From assembly GCA_030849805.1 (NCBI GenBank), contig JASANZ010002228.1, positions 1 through 64,000 on the forward strand: 64,000 nucleotides of DNA, given 5' to 3'. The first letter of the stretch is position 1, and each line of letters begins with the position of its first letter. The stretch is from Sergeia podlipaevii. Taxonomy: Eukaryota; Euglenozoa; Kinetoplastea; Trypanosomatida; Trypanosomatidae. Under the pieces are notes generated by a model. It saw only the letters and a program-made list of their open reading frames with translations, searched no databases and was not told the origin of the DNA. Shown here piece by piece: positions 46,165-56,300 of this stretch. A program made the translations under genes and the position numbers.

Positions 46165-47484
46165 CTAGTAGTCGCTGTCGTCGTCATCTTCGTCCCCACT
46201 CGACACCGACGATTCCTCTTCGCTGTCACTCAGCATTGAATCCGCTTCGCTTTCATCGTCAAAGGACTCGTCGCCATCTGAGTCGCTCGACGCACGTCGC
46301 CTCTTAGCGGGTGCCTTCATGCCCTTCTTCTTGGTCGCTGGTTTCTTAGCTGCCGGCTTCTTAGCTGCTAGCTTCTTAGCAGCTGACTTGGGTAGCATGA
46401 CAGTAGTTTTCTTTGAAGACGAGACAGTCTTGACTGGAGCAGCAGCAGCAGCAGCAGCTCCACTCATGCACTCCAAGACGTGCTGCTTGTGTTTGCTGGA
46501 GACGCGCTTGTGGCACAAGGGGCACTCCGAGTCCATCACGCAAGTACCCACGAGTAGGTGCATCTGCTCTTCTTTGGCATCCCCTGCGCAGGCACCTCTG
46601 CGACGCCCCGCGCGCTCTTGTCTGCTTCTTGCTGCCTGCTGATCCATGCGGTCTCGCCACTCATCCAGTTTAACTTGATCGATAAGGTGCTGGTTCACGG
46701 GAAAGTACGGGAACCCAAACTGCCTCTTGCACTTGATGCAGCTCACCATGCTGTCGTACATGGAGGAGTTGTAATCAAAGTTGGCGTTGCAGTGCGGACA
46801 GCCATGCAGAGCAGTGGCACTACCAAAGTAGAAAAGACACAGTTGACAGTGAATCTTCTTAGCCCACTTGCCCATGAAGAGAGAGTACTGCGGCTTAGAG
46901 TCCGGTTCCCATCGAGTCCGGCAGTTAGGGCACCCAATGGTAGTTTCATGGTACACGGCACCGGTACGAGGGGCACCGATCGCCGTGCGATTCGTAGATA
47001 CCTCAGGCTCAGCGTCCTTCATGAGAGCAGCTTCAAACTCATCATCGCTCTCATCCTCGTCCTCCTCAGACGCTGAAGAGAACTCCTCAGAAGAAGCAGA
47101 AGACGAGCGAGAAGACGCACGTCTTTTCAGTTTTTCAGTCTTTGCCCTCTTGCTCTTGGAGGTCTTCTTGGGGGCCTTCTTGGCTGCCTTCGCTTTCTTC
47201 TTCTCCGCTACCGCCAGTGCCGCGGCAGCCCTCTTGCGTGCGGCAGGATCCGCAAGGCACTCAAAGGCGCGCACGAGTGCCTGAAAGGCTTCAGTTGCCT
47301 TGTCAAATGTGCTCTTGATCTTGTCAGGATGAATGAGCGCGGCGAGTCGCATGTAGTTCCTTCGCGCGTCCGTGACTGGAGTGTCTGCGGTCACAGCGGG
47401 AAGCCCAGGTGCCAGCGAGAGGGTCGCGAAGGGGTTAGAGTCGGCGTCAATTACCGCCTGTGCGATAGTAACTGCCTCCGTCAT
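46165..47484 (-). CDS. J-domain protein with zinc ribbons and histone H1-like tail
   Basis: A 439-aa protein. Residues about 17-90 form a J domain with the HPD motif (LIHPDKIKSTF, 52-54) that stimulates Hsp70 ATPase. A Lys/Ala-rich basic stretch and an acidic Ser/Glu block follow. The middle (about 190-270) has four CxxC pairs (GCPNCRTRW, HCQLCLFYF, GCPHCNANF, SCIKCKRQF), making two zinc ribbons, followed by a C2HC-type finger (CPLCHKRVSSKHKQHVLEC). The tail has repeated AAKKPAAKKPATKKK, like histone H1, and ends in a Ser/Asp/Glu run. The combination suggests a nuclear Hsp70 co-chaperone that binds chromatin or rRNA precursors; that is inference. An in-frame TTG lies 11 codons upstream; the ATG at 47482-47484 is used. 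Confidence 0.9.
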   Translation of the reverse strand: MTEAVTIAQAVIDADSNPFATLSLAPGLPAVTADTPVTDARRNYMRLAALIHPDKIKSTFDKATEAFQALVRAFECLADPAARKRAAAALAVAEKKKAKAAKKAPKKTSKSKRAKTEKLKRRASSRSSSASSEEFSSASEEDEDESDDEFEAALMKDAEPEVSTNRTAIGAPRTGAVYHETTIGCPNCRTRWEPDSKPQYSLFMGKWAKKIHCQLCLFYFGSATALHGCPHCNANFDYNSSMYDSMVSCIKCKRQFGFPYFPVNQHLIDQVKLDEWRDRMDQQAARSRQERAGRRRGACAGDAKEEQMHLLVGTCVMDSECPLCHKRVSSKHKQHVLECMSGAAAAAAAPVKTVSSSKKTTVMLPKSAAKKLAAKKPAAKKPATKKKGMKAPAKRRRASSDSDGDESFDDESEADSMLSDSEEESSVSSGDEDDDDSDY

Positions 47485-48365
47485 GATGTTCGCAGCTTCT
47501 ATAAGCGAGGGAACCAACCAACGTAGATGCGTGTTTCGCTAATCTATATGTACTCTGAGAAAAAAAATTTTTATTCAAAATCTAACTTTGATGCTATCTG
47601 GTGATTACGTACAAAAATATTGTTTTATGAAGGACAAACCCATTGAATTTCATAAGCGCAGAGTAGTGAGAAAAAAAGGGGGGCTTGAAAAAGTACGAGC
47701 AAAATTAGAGAGGCAAAGCCTCTACGTACACATAAAGGTGAAACATTACAAAAAAAGAATAGTTTCTCTGCAGTCACATTTTGTAGATGTATGTTAAAAC
47801 ATCACACACAGACAATAAAAAGAGAAAAGGCGGAAGAAGTAATGAATTTTTATCTACGTACATTGTGTGCGTAAAACAAAGGGAAAAAAATGCAGAAAAA
47901 AAGGTGTTAAAGACGAACATCCTCCGTTTCTCTGTCTCGCGCGCGTCTTCTTTCACTTTTATGTTCTGTCTATCTGCTTTAATATCGCAGCACTGTAGCG
48001 AAGTATAGTCTTTTTTAAAAAAAAAAAAGTTGGCTGCAATGACGGCGCGTCGAGCATCACCACAAGGTATTGAATAGAGCATCGGTCTACAAAAAAAAAT
48101 AAGTATGAAATCAGCAAAGCAAAGTAAAATAGTAAATAAATCAACACAGGTCAACCATACTTAAATGCAGCAGGAAAAAAAAAAGAAAAATGATTTATAA
48201 AAAGAGACGCAAAGCACTCGTTGTCTTGATAGCAAACCCCACACGCATGCACACCACTACACACTAACCACAAACTGGAGAAGCAAAAGAAAAAAAATAT
48301 TGTAGTTTTCTCTTTCCGCCAGCCTCACCATTCTTTGTATCGTTGCCGCGATATTGCTAAGGACC
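47485..48365. other. Intergenic spacer
   Basis: A/T-rich, with a T6/A12 junction at 48011-48028. No gene seen. Confidence 0.7.
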
Positions 48366-49847
48366 TCAAGAGCCATTACCCCATCGAGTAAGTCGAGGGA
48401 GAAAATTAGAGTTCCAGACATCTGGGAAAAAAAACCGACGCTGTCGTGGGAAGGATTCCAAGCCACTATCACCGTCCTGCTGCTCATCCAAGCAGTATGC
48501 ATCCTCTGCGCTTACCAGTACCCACTCGTTCTTCACCTCATCGTCAGCCTTCTGTATAGCTGCCTTTCTAAACTCTACCACGGCCACCACGCGCGGCGCC
48601 TCCTGGACAATGAATGGATGTGCCAAGACGTCTGACAGCATAGCCCGTTCAGAGAGCTTCAGCTTGAGCAAGTGGGAGACGAAATCAATGGCGTCCTCAC
48701 TGACACCACGCCAGCACTCCCCACTGTAGTTAATCCCTCTCAGAAGTTCTTCGTACTGTGTTGCAAACTGCTTTGTACGAAGTGGTCGCTGCTGCGCAAG
48801 CATCGAGTAAGCCACCACGCCGAGAGAGAACATGTCACCCTTGTGCATACCTTCTCCGGTTGCCACGAGTGGCTCGTGGGCAATCACGGCTGCAATGTTT
48901 TCTGGGGATGTATAGCCCATGGTACCCGCTGGTGTGAAGGAGCGCGCACTGCCGTCAGCCGGTACGCACTCCGCAAGCCCAAAATCAATTATCATGGCAG
49001 TGCCGTAGTCTGCGGTCAAAACGATGTTATCAAACTTGATGTCACGATGGACAAGATGGCGCTCACGAAACAAGTAGTCAAGTCCAGAAGCCACGTCCTT
49101 CACAACGTTCGCAACAAAAGGCTCGATTGGAAGTCCCTGACGACGCATGTACGTGCACGCATGGCGCACCGTGCCACCGTCACCGGCCTCCATCACAACC
49201 ACTAAATCTTCAACAGTCTGAAAGACCTCTAGCAGCCTTGCCACATTCCGGTGGGTAGCCCCTCTCATGGCCTCGATTTCTGTCTCTACCCTGCGCCACA
49301 TGGTCCAACTCAGCGTGCTTATCTTGCTGAGTCGTTTGATGGCCACGTACCTGCGGTCCAAACCCTTAGGGTCCTCGCACTTGTACACAGCACCAAAGCC
49401 TCCCTCGCCAATAAGAGCACCACTGTAAAATGAAGGAAAGCGCGCTTGTATGCTTGGTTGAAAGCTACAGTGTGGAACCGGAAACTCAGCGGCCATAGTA
49501 CGACAGCTCTGCAAGAGTGCCGTGATACTCTTGGGAGTGAGGAAGCCAATGATAACATGAAATGGGGTACCCTCTCTCTTCCCACTTATAGGGTTCACAA
49601 AACTACGGAACACAACGGGAAGTCTGCATGCGTTACAGCGACGATGGAGCTTGCCATGCCACAGAGCAGTGCGAGGTGCGCACGTGTCGCAAAACTGACC
49701 TCCGCACCATCTGCAGTGATGCCGCGTAAGCATGTATAGCTTTCGCTTGCACTTGCGGCACGAGCTGGCCTCGGGGCCATCCTCGCCACCCCATACTGCA
49801 CCAGGAATAAAGAGCTGCTGTGAATACGTAAAAAGCCCTGGCCTCAT
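48366..49847 (-). CDS. FYVE zinc finger-protein kinase fusion
   Basis: A 493-aa protein with an N-terminal FYVE-type finger and a C-terminal kinase. The eight zinc ligands are Cys30, 33, 45, 48, 53, 56, 71 and 74, with the phosphoinositide-binding core TRHHCRWCGGQFC. The N-terminal WxxD element of classical FYVE domains is not seen. The kinase domain (about 140-435) has GEGGFGAVYK, catalytic Lys in YVAIKRL, HRDIKFDNIVL, IIDFGLAE and TMGYTSPEN, so it should be active. FYVE fingers bind phosphatidylinositol 3-phosphate on endosomes, which would place the kinase on endocytic membranes. FYVE-kinase fusions have been noted as a feature of kinetoplastid kinomes. The C-terminus (about 440-493) is polar. 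The ATG at 49845-49847 is the first. Confidence 0.94.
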   Translation of the reverse strand: MRPGLFTYSQQLFIPGAVWGGEDGPEASSCRKCKRKLYMLTRHHCRWCGGQFCDTCAPRTALWHGKLHRRCNACRLPVVFRSFVNPISGKREGTPFHVIIGFLTPKSITALLQSCRTMAAEFPVPHCSFQPSIQARFPSFYSGALIGEGGFGAVYKCEDPKGLDRRYVAIKRLSKISTLSWTMWRRVETEIEAMRGATHRNVARLLEVFQTVEDLVVVMEAGDGGTVRHACTYMRRQGLPIEPFVANVVKDVASGLDYLFRERHLVHRDIKFDNIVLTADYGTAMIIDFGLAECVPADGSARSFTPAGTMGYTSPENIAAVIAHEPLVATGEGMHKGDMFSLGVVAYSMLAQQRPLRTKQFATQYEELLRGINYSGECWRGVSEDAIDFVSHLLKLKLSERAMLSDVLAHPFIVQEAPRVVAVVEFRKAAIQKADDEVKNEWVLVSAEDAYCLDEQQDGDSGLESFPRQRRFFFPDVWNSNFLPRLTRWGNGS

Positions 49848-50684
49848 AAAAAAAAAATGTTATTGTATTGTATGTATTTCAGTGGTGATGCAGAGGCTAT
49901 TATTATAACGATTTTCTTTCGCTCTATAAAAGAAAAAATGAAGAGGGTTGCGCTAACTAAGTGAGTATGCACGAGTAGACACACGCACACACACACACTA
50001 GAGTGAAGTAGATTGGAGAAGTGCGTGTAATGCAAGACTCAAGTGCGTGCGAAAGGACAACCTCCTTGTTTTACTTTCGATACCTTAGAGAGAAAAACAA
50101 AGATAACGTGTATGTGTTTCTGCAACTGTCTGCTTTATGGTGAGTTTGCTACGGTGCGAATATCTCACTTTACTGATACACTGGGTAGCACTCAAAAACG
50201 TACAAAAACGTTAGTGTAGCCTTCATATATTTTTGAATAATAACAGTAAAAAAAAAAAGAGAAAAAATTGGTTGAAAGAAGCGGATGATGATAGCAGGGC
50301 TAGAACGCAAGAATCGATACCTGTCGCTGCTACAGACACGTGCATGCACACCAATACACACCTAAAGCCTATGTGTTCTATGTGCTTCTTTTCTTTATAG
50401 GAAAAAAAAAAAAATAATAATAATAATATCATTCAGTATTCACACAGTCGAAACAGGAAGAAACATATATATATATATATATATATATATACGAGCGTGT
50501 ACGCCCATTTAAAAAAAAAAAAGAGAAAAAAAAACACGCAGCGAATGCTACAGAAAAAAAAAAACAAGACACGCATATGTATATGGCTGATAATTGCATC
50601 TGCTGATGAAAGAAAATAAGTAAGTGGAAAAGAAGACGAGGGGGGGCTCAAAGCTACTTTTTCGTGATGGCCTCGCTACATCTC
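49848..50684. other. Intergenic spacer
   Basis: A/T-rich, with an AAT repeat at about 50413-50428, an (AT)13 repeat at 50465-50490, A-tracts, and G7 at 50640-50646. No gene seen. Confidence 0.7.
50465..50490. repeat. (AT)13 microsatellite
   Basis: A perfect AT dinucleotide run in the 5' flank of NRS/ER's downstream neighbour and 3' flank of NRS/ER. Confidence 0.9.
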
Positions 50685-51587
50685 TTACGCCATGCGGCGC
50701 TTCACAATACCCTTGGGGTACGCCTTGCCCATCTCAATGCAGACCTTCTCCACCGCAGTATGGATATCATCCACTTCAGGCGCAAGGGTCTTCAGGTGGG
50801 TAGAGTCTAACAAGTTGTTGCTGCGCGCAGACAAGAGGATCTTATCTTGCTCCTCAACAGTAAAGTTCTCGTAGGTGTAGCCAGGATCCACGTGCTTCTT
50901 GTATAGATCAAGCACCTCGTTGTGAGAGATTGTTCCGGGGTTGGTGAGGTTCACCGTGCCAGTCTCCGCCTTCTCAGCAAGGCAGATCATGACGGGGATC
51001 ATCTCTGGAAGCACCGTCATGCTGTTGGGGATGTTCACAACGCGGTCGTAGTTGGCAATTTTGGTGATGAAATTGTAAGGGCTGTCGTCGGCCGTGATGG
51101 GCATGCGAATACGGCAGTTGAGCACCTTGTCGTTGTAGAGCAGGTGCATGAAGCGGTCTGTGTAGCCCTTAACGGTACTGTATGAGGACCCAAAGAAGTT
51201 GGGGAGATCGTCCTCGGTGAACCCTTGGCCGTTGATCTTGTGTACCTCATCATAGTGAAAAATGCAGCCAGTTCCAAGGTAAGACAAGTGCACGCCGTGG
51301 CGCAAGCACACAGCAGCCAGCACCATAGGGCCCCACATGTTGTCACGAATGTTCTCCACAAGTTTTCCCTTCTGCTCAAGATAGTCGATGGTGAGAAACT
51401 CGCCACCACGAGTGCGACCAATGAGAGAGATGGCCCTATCAGGCTTCACCTCAGTAACTTCCTTAGCTACTGCGGCCTCGTCATCAGCGCGAGAGTTCGC
51501 GCCGACTGCGGTGTGTCCGGCCTTCTCAATCGCCGCCATCACCTGCCCACCGATCCACCCCTTGTGTCCCCAGACAAGAAACTTCAT
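50685..51587 (-). CDS. UDP-4-keto-6-deoxyglucose 3,5-epimerase/4-reductase (UDP-rhamnose synthase, NRS/ER type)
   Basis: A 300-aa extended short-chain dehydrogenase. Residues 3-16 (FLVWGHKGWIGGQV) form the nucleotide-binding loop, and Tyr136-x3-Lys140 (SSYSTVKGY) is the catalytic pair. Beyond the general family, the protein matches the plant NRS/ER enzymes in diagnostic stretches: GTGCIFHYDE, IRMPITADDSPYNFITKI, VVNIPNSMTVLPEMIP, NLTNPGTISHNEVLDLYK and RSNNLLDSTHLKT. NRS/ER carries out the last steps of nucleotide-rhamnose synthesis, 3,5-epimerisation and NADPH-dependent 4-reduction, in the cytosol. The sugar feeds rhamnose-containing surface glycans, known from T. cruzi and several other trypanosomatids. 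The 4,6-dehydratase partner is not in the window. The ATG at 51585-51587 is the first. Confidence 0.93.
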   Translation of the reverse strand: MKFLVWGHKGWIGGQVMAAIEKAGHTAVGANSRADDEAAVAKEVTEVKPDRAISLIGRTRGGEFLTIDYLEQKGKLVENIRDNMWGPMVLAAVCLRHGVHLSYLGTGCIFHYDEVHKINGQGFTEDDLPNFFGSSYSTVKGYTDRFMHLLYNDKVLNCRIRMPITADDSPYNFITKIANYDRVVNIPNSMTVLPEMIPVMICLAEKAETGTVNLTNPGTISHNEVLDLYKKHVDPGYTYENFTVEEQDKILLSARSNNLLDSTHLKTLAPEVDDIHTAVEKVCIEMGKAYPKGIVKRRMA

Positions 51588-52175
51588 TCCTCTTTTCTGA
51601 TTCTATTCTTTCTCAAATACAAAAAAACAGTAATATATGTTGATGTTTAAGCCGTAGACACAAACAGCTGTCAAACCATAAAAAAAAAAAAAAAAAGAGG
51701 GGTAAAGAACATCTATTTTTCGCAGCAGTACCATCAATGGAAGAATGAACAACTTGCAACAGCCTTTGTACACGGTTCAAAGAAATACATCCATCCAGTG
51801 CAACCAAAAAAAAAGATATCCAGTGTTCATAATTTATGATTGTTTCGTGCAAACACATTAGTGTCGCAGAGTCACGTCAAAAGCGAAGAAAGATTCAACT
51901 AAACGCAGTCCCAAAAAAAAAAAAAAAAGATAACTAGCATAATAGACATCCCACTCACCCCCACAACGCATGCTGCTCTTCATTTAAAAAAAAAAATTGT
52001 GTGTGTGTGTGCTTTTTTTTTTTTTTGAGAATATCTCCTTTCAAATAATAATAATAAATTGTTAGATGGATGGAGATTCTTCCTTTCCTGTGAATATGAA
52101 ACAAGAACAACGCTACCAACGACAACCGCAAGGATATACTGTCTCACAAAGGCATGACTGCATAAGTGGCACTCC
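51588..52175. other. Intergenic spacer
   Basis: A/T-rich, with A-tracts at 51680-51696 and 51913-51928, a (TG)n at 51999-52011 and a T14 run at 52013-52026. No gene seen. Confidence 0.7.
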
Positions 52176-52607
52176 TTACAGCTTACCAATTGCCTTATAC
52201 CACAGTCTGCGCAGACCAGTGGCGTTGTCAACGTCGCGCTCAAAGCTCTCTATGGCCGCGTCACCCTCCAGTGACCGACGCACCTCCGGGTCGGTCTTCG
52301 CCGCGCACTTCTTCAGTAGCGCCATTTCCCTCTTGCACTGACTGACCTCAAACATGCTCATCATCATGCATTGATGCAGCTTCTCTGCCTCATGACCGCA
52401 ATCAGCGTCTAGCTCAAATTTCTTGTAGTTGTACACCTTATTCTGAGTGCGAGCCGTCCAGTCCTTGATGCAGCCGTAGTAGTGGGTACGCTGTGGGTCG
52501 CAGGCATTGCGAGGACGATCTGGGCTGTAGTCAAACTCCTTCATGCACTCGCGCCAAAGCTTAGCCTCGATCCTGCACGGCGCGGGATCCTCAACAATCG
52601 CGGGCAT
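52176..52607 (-). CDS. Quadruple CX9C (double CHCH) mitochondrial intermembrane-space protein, NDUFA8-like
   Basis: A 143-aa protein with four exact CX9C motifs: Cys11/21, Cys36/46, Cys70/80 and Cys91/101, forming two CHCH helical hairpins. Such proteins are imported into the mitochondrial intermembrane space and oxidised by the MIA40/ERV1 relay; trypanosomatids have a version of this pathway centred on ERV1. A double CHCH in a protein of this length is the layout of complex I subunit NDUFA8 (PGIV), which is my best guess, but cytochrome-oxidase assembly factors share the fold. The C-terminal 40 residues are charged and end in a short helix (LRRLWYKAIGKL). There is no presequence, as expected for this route. 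The ATG at 52605-52607 is the first. Confidence 0.9.
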   Translation of the reverse strand: MPAIVEDPAPCRIEAKLWRECMKEFDYSPDRPRNACDPQRTHYYGCIKDWTARTQNKVYNYKKFELDADCGHEAEKLHQCMMMSMFEVSQCKREMALLKKCAAKTDPEVRRSLEGDAAIESFERDVDNATGLRRLWYKAIGKL

Positions 52608-53378
52608 TTTAGCTAAATATAAACAATTTAAAGAAAAAATGTACTTGTTTATTTTCTCTTCTCCAGCACTACAGAGCTGTTCAAAGTGAACAAACTTTAC
52701 CCGTTGTTTTTAATTGTAGAAGAAAGAAAGGCCACGCCACAACACTAGCAGGTCTTTTAAGTCCCTCTCGTAACCTTCCCTCTTTGAGTATACGAGATAT
52801 TGAGTAACTGAAATCGTCATACATCAAGCAAAGAAACGAAAGTAGCATAAGGAGGAGTAATTGAATTTTGCTCTTAAGACCATCATTATCATCCGCTACT
52901 GAGCATCTCTACAAAAGCTTTCTGATAGCAGAATCAGAAAAAAACATAGAGGAGGATTCTCGTTTATAGACTAAAAATGAGGTATCCACGCGGTGAAAGG
53001 CAGAAAAAAAAAAATCGTCCTTTCACGTTGATGCAGTTGGAAATGAATTTTTTTTCTCTCGGCAATGGGAAATAGATATTTTTGTTGTTGTTGTTGAACA
53101 AAGTAAAGCAAGACAAAAAAAATAAATAAAAAAAAAATGGAGCACAAACACAAAAAGCAACAACTCTTTCAAATAATAATAATAATAATGAAAGTTTCTT
53201 TCTTCCTTTCTTATTTTAAAATAGAAAAGAATTAGAAACACAAAACAGTATCATACAAAGTACTTGCACAGTGTGTGTCAATCGTTCATCAGAACTCTTA
53301 TCCAGTTGCCAGTTCACACTCAAGTACATAAAGAGAAAAAAAAAAAAGAAGGGGGCACAATGTCACTCGCATTCTCTT
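52608..53378. other. Intergenic spacer
   Basis: A/T-rich, with A-tracts and an AAT repeat at about 53175-53189. No gene seen. Confidence 0.7.
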
Positions 53379-56300
53379 TTACAGTAGAGAAACGTCCTCG
53401 TCGCTCGCGAAGTCTCCTCTTCTATTTCGCGTGCGGTCTGGCTGCCGGGGCGGCGGTGAGACCATGTCCACCGCGTGTCTCGCCTCCTTGGGAGGATGTG
53501 GAGCAGACACGGCCCTATTCGATGTGAGCGCGCTAAGACGCATCACGGCAGTGCCTTCGAGATCTGGGGGAAACGGATACTGGATGCCTAAGCGATCGGC
53601 AAGTGCCATGTACTCAACCAACTTGTTCTTTGTCGGCATTAGTTGACTGCTGAGAGCCTTGATCTCCGCTTCCTGCTCTTTAACCTGCCGCGTGAGGGCT
53701 TTTACCTCCATCCCCACCGCCGCGCTTGGGCTGACCACACTCATGGAGGCTGGTCTCTGCTGCAGCTCTGAAAGTTGCCGCTGAAGCACCGCATTCTCCT
53801 TCATCAAAACCGAAGCAGCAGCAGCGTCGCTGAGTGGCTTCGCGCTGCCAGCTCCGCTGCCTGCTGCCTCAAGTTGCGCCACGGCACTACTAAGCTCCTC
53901 ACGACATGCTTGTAGCTCGGCAGTCAGTTCACCAATGGTCTGCTTTAATGCCACGTTCTCTCTACGCAGTGTCTCAAGCTCAAGCTGAGCGCGGGATAGC
54001 TGGTGTTTGGCTTTAGTCGCGGCTGCATCATGGTCGGACTCCACGGGTGCGAACGGGGGGACGCCGGCATCCCCCACGGGAAGTGCACCCATGGCAGAAG
54101 TGTTAGCGGTGACATTCAGTACGTCCACGTCACTCGCGCTGGTGCCCACCTGCTCTGCAAGTGACTTGCCTCGCTTCACCTTCTTCACGCGCTTGCGCAC
54201 TACGACAGGATTGCCGAGCGGTGAACTCGCTGGCATATCGGACTTTAACTGCGTAGACGCCTCTCCCAAGTCCTCGGCTCCACTATGAACATCTACAGGC
54301 ACCACCGCCGCCATGACAGCAGTCTTGGGGGCCTTGCGAGCCTCCTCGAGCTCTCGCTTTTGAGCTGCAAGTTGCTGCTCCAGCTCATGCACGCGTGTTT
54401 GTTGAGCCGCCACGTCCGCCACAGCCTGCTCCATTGCTAGCGTAAAGGTCTCTCGCTGAGCAATGAGATGCTGCTGTACCTCTTGTACCTCTCTACTGGG
54501 TGCCCCTTTCTTGTTATACAACGTCGCTTGCTGCTGCTTACTAGCGTCCTGTGGCTGTACCTTCCCGTCGGCCGCCGTTGCGGTGCTGCAGAGCTGTCTT
54601 CGCAGTACCTCGATCTCCCTCACTAGCGCTTCGTTGCTGACGCGCAACGCCTGGTTTCTGTTCACTTCGGCCTCAAGCGACTTGCGGCCTCCCTCAGGCA
54701 AACCCTCCGCTAGCTGTGCGCGGTGAACTGCGAGAAGCTTCTTGTCCTCCTCCGCAGTGAACACCGCCGTCTGCTTGCTACGCTCCAGCTCCTCCTTGAG
54801 TTGTCGTACCTGCATCTGAGCCTCCTCGCCTGACGCGCCAGCAACTGAAAGGCTTTTTAGTTCTTTTGCCTTGTCGAGCTGAAGCGAGGATGTCGCCGCG
54901 GCAATCTCAGCCTTCTTCTGCTTCTCCTGCTGTAGTTGCTCCTTGAGCACCGCAAGCTGCCTCTTGTTCTCGGTCAACTCTGAGGCCAGCGTCTCCTCAT
55001 GCTGCATCGTGGCATCTAAAGTGCTTTGTAGCTTTGCACAACGCTTCTCCATCAATACAATAGTAGCGGCATGCTGCTCAACGGTGGCGCCGTCCTTCTC
55101 AACCGACTCCTTCATAGACTCGATGGTATTCGTCAAGTCCTGTGTGCGCTGCTGTTCAGCGGCTAGCCGCTCACTAAGGGACGTACGTTCTGCCTGGTAG
55201 CGGTCCTGTAGGCCTTCTATGTCCTTAACATGCTCGTCGTTCTCCGCCTCCAAGTCGACGATAGTCTGTCGATAAATGAGAATTTCAGACTTGAGCTTTT
55301 CTGTCTCGAAGTTCTTGCGCGTCAGTTCCTCCTGCAGCCGCTCACGCTCCTCTACTGTGGACTGATACAGTCCGCCAGCCACAAATTCGCCGTCTTTCGC
55401 TGCCACGTTGGACAACGTGGCCTGCGCCTGCTGGAGCTGCTCACGAAGCTGCTCCATCTCACGCTGCGTACTCGCCTCGGCAGTGGCGCGTGCCCCGGTG
55501 CGCTCCCTGTCCATCTTCATAGCCATCTCCTTGATGCCGTCCTGCATGTCCGTCATTTGAGCCTCCAGAGACGCATTCAGCATGTGCAGTCGCTCATTGT
55601 CGCTGGTCAGCATCGCCACCTTCTCCTTCACGGTCGCCTCACTGGCGCTGAGCTCCTCAACCTTGTCTTGCCACCCCTGCACACTGCTCTTCTGCGTTGC
55701 TGACACCGTCTGCTGCGCCTCCGTCACGGAATGAAGTCTCTCTATCTCCTTATTGGCCTCTTCAAGTTTGCGGCGAAGTGGCTCCATCGTATTCTCAAGT
55801 TTATCGCGCTCCGCTTGAAGCTCCGCGTACTGGCTCATGTTGATGGCACGACTCTGCGCAAGCTCCATGTAGGCAATTGTCTCCTTGGCCTTCACCAATC
55901 GCTCCTCTATCGCCGTCGTACCCGCCACACGCTCCTCAAGCCGCTGCTTCTCTGCCGTCAAGCTCTCGCACCGCTCACGCAACTGCGGTACCTCATCAAG
56001 CTGGCGCTGCAGCTTCTTAATGGTCAGTTGGTGTGTCTTGACTTCCTCCAGCCCACTATCACGTCCGGCGGCAGCCTCACGGTGCTCAGCAGTGCTCGCG
56101 GCACACTTCTTGAGTAGAAACGCAATGCGCTGGCGGTCTTCCACGGACGCCCGCTCCAAACGGCGGGCCTCCTCGTCACGCGCAACGGCAAACTGCGTGG
56201 CCTGCTCTAGCTGTAGTCGCATTTGCCCAGCTTCAAATTCGTTCCGCGCAATGCGCTCCTTGTTGCGCTCAAGAGTCTCTAACACCTGTGCCACGTTGAG

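Noticed and set aside
46320..46390. Repeated AAKKP code as a possible DNA repeat element
   Set aside because: It lies in frame inside the J-domain gene and is explained by the H1-like protein tail.
55230..55703. Open frames on the plus strand inside the giant coiled-coil gene
   Set aside because: The Leu/His/Arg or Ser/Cys-rich translations are typical of antisense reading of Glu/Lys/Gln-rich coiled-coil codons.
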